A stretch of DNA of 64,000 nucleotides from Stenotrophomonas sp. MMGLT7 (GTDB lineage: Bacteria; Pseudomonadota; Gammaproteobacteria; Xanthomonadales; Xanthomonadaceae): contig NZ_JAJOZS010000003.1 of NCBI RefSeq assembly GCF_021168555.1, forward strand, positions 402,061 to 466,060, read 5' to 3'. Below are positions 60,431 to 64,000 of the stretch, in pieces (within the stretch, counting starts at the first letter, position 1; every line of letters starts with the position of its first letter). The notes beneath the pieces were generated by a model. That model saw nothing but the letters and a program-made list of their open reading frames with translations, did no database searches and was not told the DNA's origin. Position numbers and translations under genes: made by a program.

Positions 60431-61401
60431 GTTCCCAGGAATGTCTCGCCGAACAGCTTGCGCGCGGTCTTCAGGCTGACGTCGTCGCGCTCGAGGTAGG
60501 TCGCCAGCCGGTTGAGGGCATAGTCGCCTGACAGGTACTCGTCCACCCATTCGGCATCGGCGGTGTGGATCAGGAAGTCGCCGGCCTGCTGCGGGTCCAT
60601 GGCCGCGTGCAGCGCGTGCGGGTCGGCGCCGTTGAAGCCGACCAGCAGCTGCGGCGCCTGCGCGTCGCGCACCAGCACGGCCAGCTCGAACTCGCCGCGG
60701 CCGAGGAAGGCGGCGACGATGTCCAGCCAGAACGCGGCCACCAGCGGCCGCGAGATCGCATCGCGCGGCAGCGGCAGCACCAGCGCGCGGTCGATGGCGA
60801 GGCTGCCGCCGGTCAGCAGCGGCTGCAGCAGCAGCCCCAGCGCCGGCAGCATCTGCCGCAAGCGCAGAGGGCCGTGGCCGGCATCCTCGATCAGGGCCTG
60901 CAGCGAGCCGATGCTCTGGATGTCCAGGAAGTCCTGGAAGGTGGCGTGGTAGGCCGACACGTCCGGGCTCAGCGCGTAGCGGGTCTCGGCCAGCGCCGCC
61001 AGCGCGGCATCGTCGCCGGCGGCCTGGCGCGCCTGCCGCGACAGGCCCGACCAGACCTTGGACATCGCCAGCGGGCTGAGGCCGATGAAGCGCAGCGGTT
61101 CGGCCACCTCGAAGCGCACCGCCGACAGGAACGGGAAGCGCCGCTGCGAGGCATCGCGGCTGGGCAGCAGGTGGCCGCACAGCACCACCTTGCTGCGCGA
61201 GCCCAGGAACGCGTACTGCACGTCCGGGGCCTCGTCGTAGATGCGCTTCCAGTCCGGGTTCTGGCTCAGCGCCTCGACCCCGGCGCCGGCCCAGCGGTCC
61301 AGCCACGCCAGCAGCTGGTGGTTGTCCGAGGCGCGCACGAAGTCGCCGCGGGTGGGAATCTTGCCGAAGTAGCAGACCGCTGCGTTGACCTCGCGGCTCA
61401 T
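60427..61401 (-). CDS. tagF: Type VI secretion-associated protein TagF
   Basis: A 324-residue TagF. The N-terminal family motif is CYFGKIPTRGDFVRASDNHQ, followed by LDRWAGAGVEALSQNPDW and PFLSAVRFEVAEPLRFIGLS. TagF is a post-translational repressor of T6SS assembly in known systems. No phosphatase domain (PppA) is fused. It overlaps tssM and the OmpA-like gene by four bases each, so all three are translated together. Confidence 0.92.
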   Translation of the reverse strand: MSREVNAAVCYFGKIPTRGDFVRASDNHQLLAWLDRWAGAGVEALSQNPDWKRIYDEAPDVQYAFLGSRSKVVLCGHLLPSRDASQRRFPFLSAVRFEVAEPLRFIGLSPLAMSKVWSGLSRQARQAAGDDAALAALAETRYALSPDVSAYHATFQDFLDIQSIGSLQALIEDAGHGPLRLRQMLPALGLLLQPLLTGGSLAIDRALVLPLPRDAISRPLVAAFWLDIVAAFLGRGEFELAVLVRDAQAPQLLVGFNGADPHALHAAMDPQQAGDFLIHTADAEWVDEYLSGDYALNRLATYLERDDVSLKTARKLFGETFLGT

Positions 61402-64000
61402 CGCCCACCTCCTTGCTGCGGCGTGGCCGCGGTCGATTCCGGCGCGGCCGCCGGGGCGCCGGCCACGGTGTCCGGAAGCTGCAGTCCCTTCTGCCAGTCG
61501 TTGCCCTGGGTCGCGGTGCCGGCCTTGCGCACCACCCGCATCTCCACCGGCACGGTGACGCCGTCGCGCTGCCACACCACGCCGCGTTCGCCCTCGTACT
61601 CGCCGCTTTCCATCATGCGGGTGAAGGCGTTGGAGCCGGAGGCGGCGAACACCTCCACCGTGCGCCCGTCGCTGGTCACCGCGGTGATGCGCGCGCCCGG
61701 CACCGCGCCGGGGTTGGGATACTGCATGGTCATCCATTGCGGCGTGGTGTTGCGGTAGCGCAGCACCTGGCCATCGATCTCGATGGTGTACTCCACCGCG
61801 CCGGTGGCCGGCGCCGGCAGGATCTCGAAGATGGTCGAGTCCTGCGACAGGCCCGCCTGGCCGCTCACCCAGTTGCCGTAGTTGGCCACCAGCTGGTTGG
61901 ACAGGGTCACGCCCAGCCCGGCCCAGCGGCGCGCCTCCAGCAGCGGTCCGCGCTGGATCACCAGCGTGCCCAGCGCATCCTTGCTGAAGGCGGAGATGCT
62001 GCCGGTGGGGCCGAAGATCGCGGCGATGTCGCTGGCGGCGGCGTCGACGTCGGAGGTGAGGTTGAACGGATACTGGCGGCCGATGCCGTTGTTGAACGGC
62101 TGGTACACCTGCGCCGCCCACACCCGGTTGATCTCCTGCTCGGTCGGCTCGACCAGCGCCGAGAAGGTCTGCGTCAGCGGCCGCAGCAGCAGCGGGCGCA
62201 GGCTGCCGCGCTGCTCGTCGTCGACGCCGGCGAGCATCTGCTCGTCCACCAGCGCCAGCGCCGCGCTGAGCTCGGAGCCTTCGTTGCTGAAGGTGTCCTG
62301 CATCAGCTTGCGGGTGCCGATGCCGGCCTCGCCCTGGTTCTTGATCGCGTTGAGCCGGCTGCGCAGCTTGCCCAGCTGCTCGAAGTAGGCGTCCTCCAGC
62401 GAGGGCTGTCCGTCGCGCTTGGCGGTCAGCCGCACCAGCGCGTCGAAGGCCTTGCCGACCGGCCCGACCGGTACCTTGGCCGCGGGCTCGTCGGCCGGAT
62501 CGCGGCGCAGCACGACGCGGCGGAACCAAGCGACGAAGCCGCCGGCCGCCTGCCGCGCGCGCGCATCGGCGGCCGGGTTGTCCCACACGGTCTGCTCGGT
62601 GAGCTTGTCCAGCAGCCGGCGCAGCGGCGAGTTGGCCGGGTCGCCGAGGCGGTTCAGCGCCGCCACCGCCTGGTCGAAGTCCTGGAACGTGGCCACGCTC
62701 AGGCCCTTGGCGAACTTGCGCCACTCCTGCGCGTACTCCTGCTTGTACAGCGTGGTCAGCTCGCGGGCGATGTGCTCGGGGCTGCCGGCCAGCGACAGGT
62801 CGCTCTGCTCGGTCGCGTCCAGCACCCAGTCCTGCACGCTGAGCTGGGTGTTGGCGGCCTCGCCGATGGCGTCCTTGACGTACTCCTGCCAGGCCTGGCG
62901 CGAGAACGCGCCGGAGATGGCATAGCTGCCGGTGATCGCGTCGCGGTTGAACTCCTCGCCCAGCAGCGCGTTGACGGTGACGGTGGGGAAGCGCGAGGCG
63001 GCGCGCGCCTTGATCTGCGCGAACACCCGCTGCAGCGCCGGCTGCCCCTTCATCACCTGCGCCAGCGCCTGGCGGCTGTCGTTGACCAGCGCCACCTTGG
63101 TCTGCACCTGCGGCCAGTCGCGGTTGCCGGACTGGGCCACGTAGAAGCTCATCAGCTTCTCCGCCGCGCGCGCCATGTCCTCGCGGCTCATCTGGCCGCG
63201 GTTGGCGTCGAGCCAGCCGCGCCAGAACATGGTCAGCTGCTGGGCCAGGTGGGCATCCTCCACGCGCGTGCGGTCGCCCAGCATCAGGTAGGTCTTGAGG
63301 GCGTTGTAGACGTCGTTGGTATCGGTCGGCGAGGCTTCCTGGTAGAGCGCGCCGGCTTCGCCCGCCGCTGCCGGGGACGGCTGGCCGAGGCGCTCGCGCT
63401 CGGACACCGCCTGCGCCAGGAAGGCCTCCAGCCGCGCGGTGGTCGGCTCCACCATGACCTGGCGCATGCCCTTGAAGTACTCGTCCAGCAACTTACGGCG
63501 GATGTTGTCGCCCTGGTACAGCCCCAGGTGGGTGGTGATGCCGCCCTGGCGGTCGTAGCGGTCGATCTGCGCCAGCCGGTCCTGCAGCAGCAGCAGCGCG
63601 TCGATGCGCGACTTCAGGTCCACCTTGCCCTGCTGCAGCTGCACCGCCTGCTGCAGGTCGCGGGTGGCGTTGTCCACCAGCCGCGCGTTGGTGGTGTAGG
63701 ACCAGGTCCACAGGCCCAGCGCGATCGCCAGCGCGCCGACCGCGCCGAGGAACACGCCGTAGCGCAGGCGGTTCTGCCGCGGGCTGGAATACTGCCGCAC
63801 CAACTGCTTGTCGGCGAAGATGACCTTGCGGAACAGGTCCTTGAGGAAGTACGCATCGTGTCCTTCCGGCACGCGGTCGCCCTGCGGCGGCTGCCCCTGC
63901 AGCGCGAACTGGCGGCCGACGCGCTCGGAGGCGTAGTGCACCGACTGCCCTTCCTGCAGCGCGCTGGAGAAGTAGAAGCCGCGGAACACCGGCTTGAACT
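61398..64000 (-). CDS. tssM: Type VI secretion protein TssM (IcmF), N-terminus beyond the window
   Basis: At least 867 residues are inside the window; the frame is open to the edge. A TM helix (FLGAVGALAIALGLWTW) near the visible start is the third of the three TM helices known in TssM. The long periplasmic part follows, ending in a beta-rich C-terminal domain (YTIEIDGQVLRYRNTTPQW, GSNAFTRMMESGEYEGERGV). Compared with typical TssM proteins of about 1150-1300 residues, roughly 350 N-terminal residues with two TM helices and the NTPase-like domain are missing. It overlaps tagF by four bases. Confidence 0.93.
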   Translation of the reverse strand, partial: FKPVFRGFYFSSALQEGQSVHYASERVGRQFALQGQPPQGDRVPEGHDAYFLKDLFRKVIFADKQLVRQYSSPRQNRLRYGVFLGAVGALAIALGLWTWSYTTNARLVDNATRDLQQAVQLQQGKVDLKSRIDALLLLQDRLAQIDRYDRQGGITTHLGLYQGDNIRRKLLDEYFKGMRQVMVEPTTARLEAFLAQAVSERERLGQPSPAAAGEAGALYQEASPTDTNDVYNALKTYLMLGDRTRVEDAHLAQQLTMFWRGWLDANRGQMSREDMARAAEKLMSFYVAQSGNRDWPQVQTKVALVNDSRQALAQVMKGQPALQRVFAQIKARAASRFPTVTVNALLGEEFNRDAITGSYAISGAFSRQAWQEYVKDAIGEAANTQLSVQDWVLDATEQSDLSLAGSPEHIARELTTLYKQEYAQEWRKFAKGLSVATFQDFDQAVAALNRLGDPANSPLRRLLDKLTEQTVWDNPAADARARQAAGGFVAWFRRVVLRRDPADEPAAKVPVGPVGKAFDALVRLTAKRDGQPSLEDAYFEQLGKLRSRLNAIKNQGEAGIGTRKLMQDTFSNEGSELSAALALVDEQMLAGVDDEQRGSLRPLLLRPLTQTFSALVEPTEQEINRVWAAQVYQPFNNGIGRQYPFNLTSDVDAAASDIAAIFGPTGSISAFSKDALGTLVIQRGPLLEARRWAGLGVTLSNQLVANYGNWVSGQAGLSQDSTIFEILPAPATGAVEYTIEIDGQVLRYRNTTPQWMTMQYPNPGAVPGARITAVTSDGRTVEVFAASGSNAFTRMMESGEYEGERGVVWQRDGVTVPVEMRVVRKAGTATQGNDWQKGLQLPDTVAGAPAAAPESTAATPQQGGGR

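Noticed and set aside
1-64000. tRNA, rRNA or replication-origin sequences
   Set aside because: I saw no cloverleaf with CCA-type ends, no rRNA segments and no DnaA-box cluster while reading the spacers.

Overview
The window is high-GC proteobacterial DNA. Gene content, the spacer repeats (the GTAGGAGCGACTTCAGTCGCGA-type palindrome, GGGATTC heptamers) and a xanthomonadin-like ketosynthase group point to the Lysobacteraceae/Xanthomonadaceae (Lysobacter, Luteimonas or Pseudoxanthomonas-like). This is an inference; no rRNA or other marker gene is present.

Layout. 0-10.7 kb is core metabolism: a VOC protein, a hot-dog acyl-CoA thioesterase, a KgtP-like symporter, class I fructose-bisphosphate aldolase, an SGNH hydrolase, glycerol dehydrogenase, a TPP-riboswitch-led thiamin salvage operon (thiM, thiE, a thiD-tenA fusion) and a Nudix hydrolase. 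10.64-12.73 kb is a small array of integron gene cassettes on the minus strand. It has four clear aadA-type attC sites and one degenerate site and no integrase gene in the window (a CALIN-type array). It carries a MazG-like protein, a TPR protein, two small membrane proteins and one cassette without a convincing gene. 12.9-18 kb is a class Ia ribonucleotide reductase operon (nrdA, nrdB, flavodoxin, thioredoxin) led by a clear cobalamin riboswitch. 18.3-22.4 kb has a lipoprotein and a Pat-type lysine acetyltransferase.

22.8-28.8 kb is a likely iron/heme uptake operon: a DUF4198 protein, a seven-EF-hand protein, an ApbE-DUF2271 fusion and a TonB receptor. 28.9-31.3 kb has a GNAT, an alpha/beta hydrolase and an Ldh-family oxidoreductase. 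31.6-32.28 kb is a non-coding mobile element: four tandem 164-bp copies of a hairpin-rich unit between ends that resemble the Tn5 mosaic end. Then come mgtE with a short leader ORF and hairpin, a KefB/C antiporter, an Old Yellow Enzyme plus SGNH hydrolase pair with a divergent LysR regulator, an alpha/beta hydrolase, an SDR/TetR divergent pair and cycA.

44.7-50.6 kb is a secreted two-protein RHS system: an N-terminal RHS shell protein, a second RHS protein with an NBR1-like domain and a C-terminal toxin tip, and a four-base-overlapping three-TM putative immunity protein. 50.8-54.4 kb encodes a 1103-residue membrane-anchored ankyrin protein and a YcgL protein. 54.6-58.2 kb is an aryl-polyene/xanthomonadin-like group (ketosynthase, chain-length factor, glycosyltransferase, ketoreductase). 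58.3-64 kb is the edge of a type VI secretion locus (TssA, OmpA-like protein, TagF and the C-terminal part of TssM, which runs off the window). Dispersed copies of the 31.6-kb hairpin unit lie at 22.6, 59.5 and (partly) 15.0 kb.
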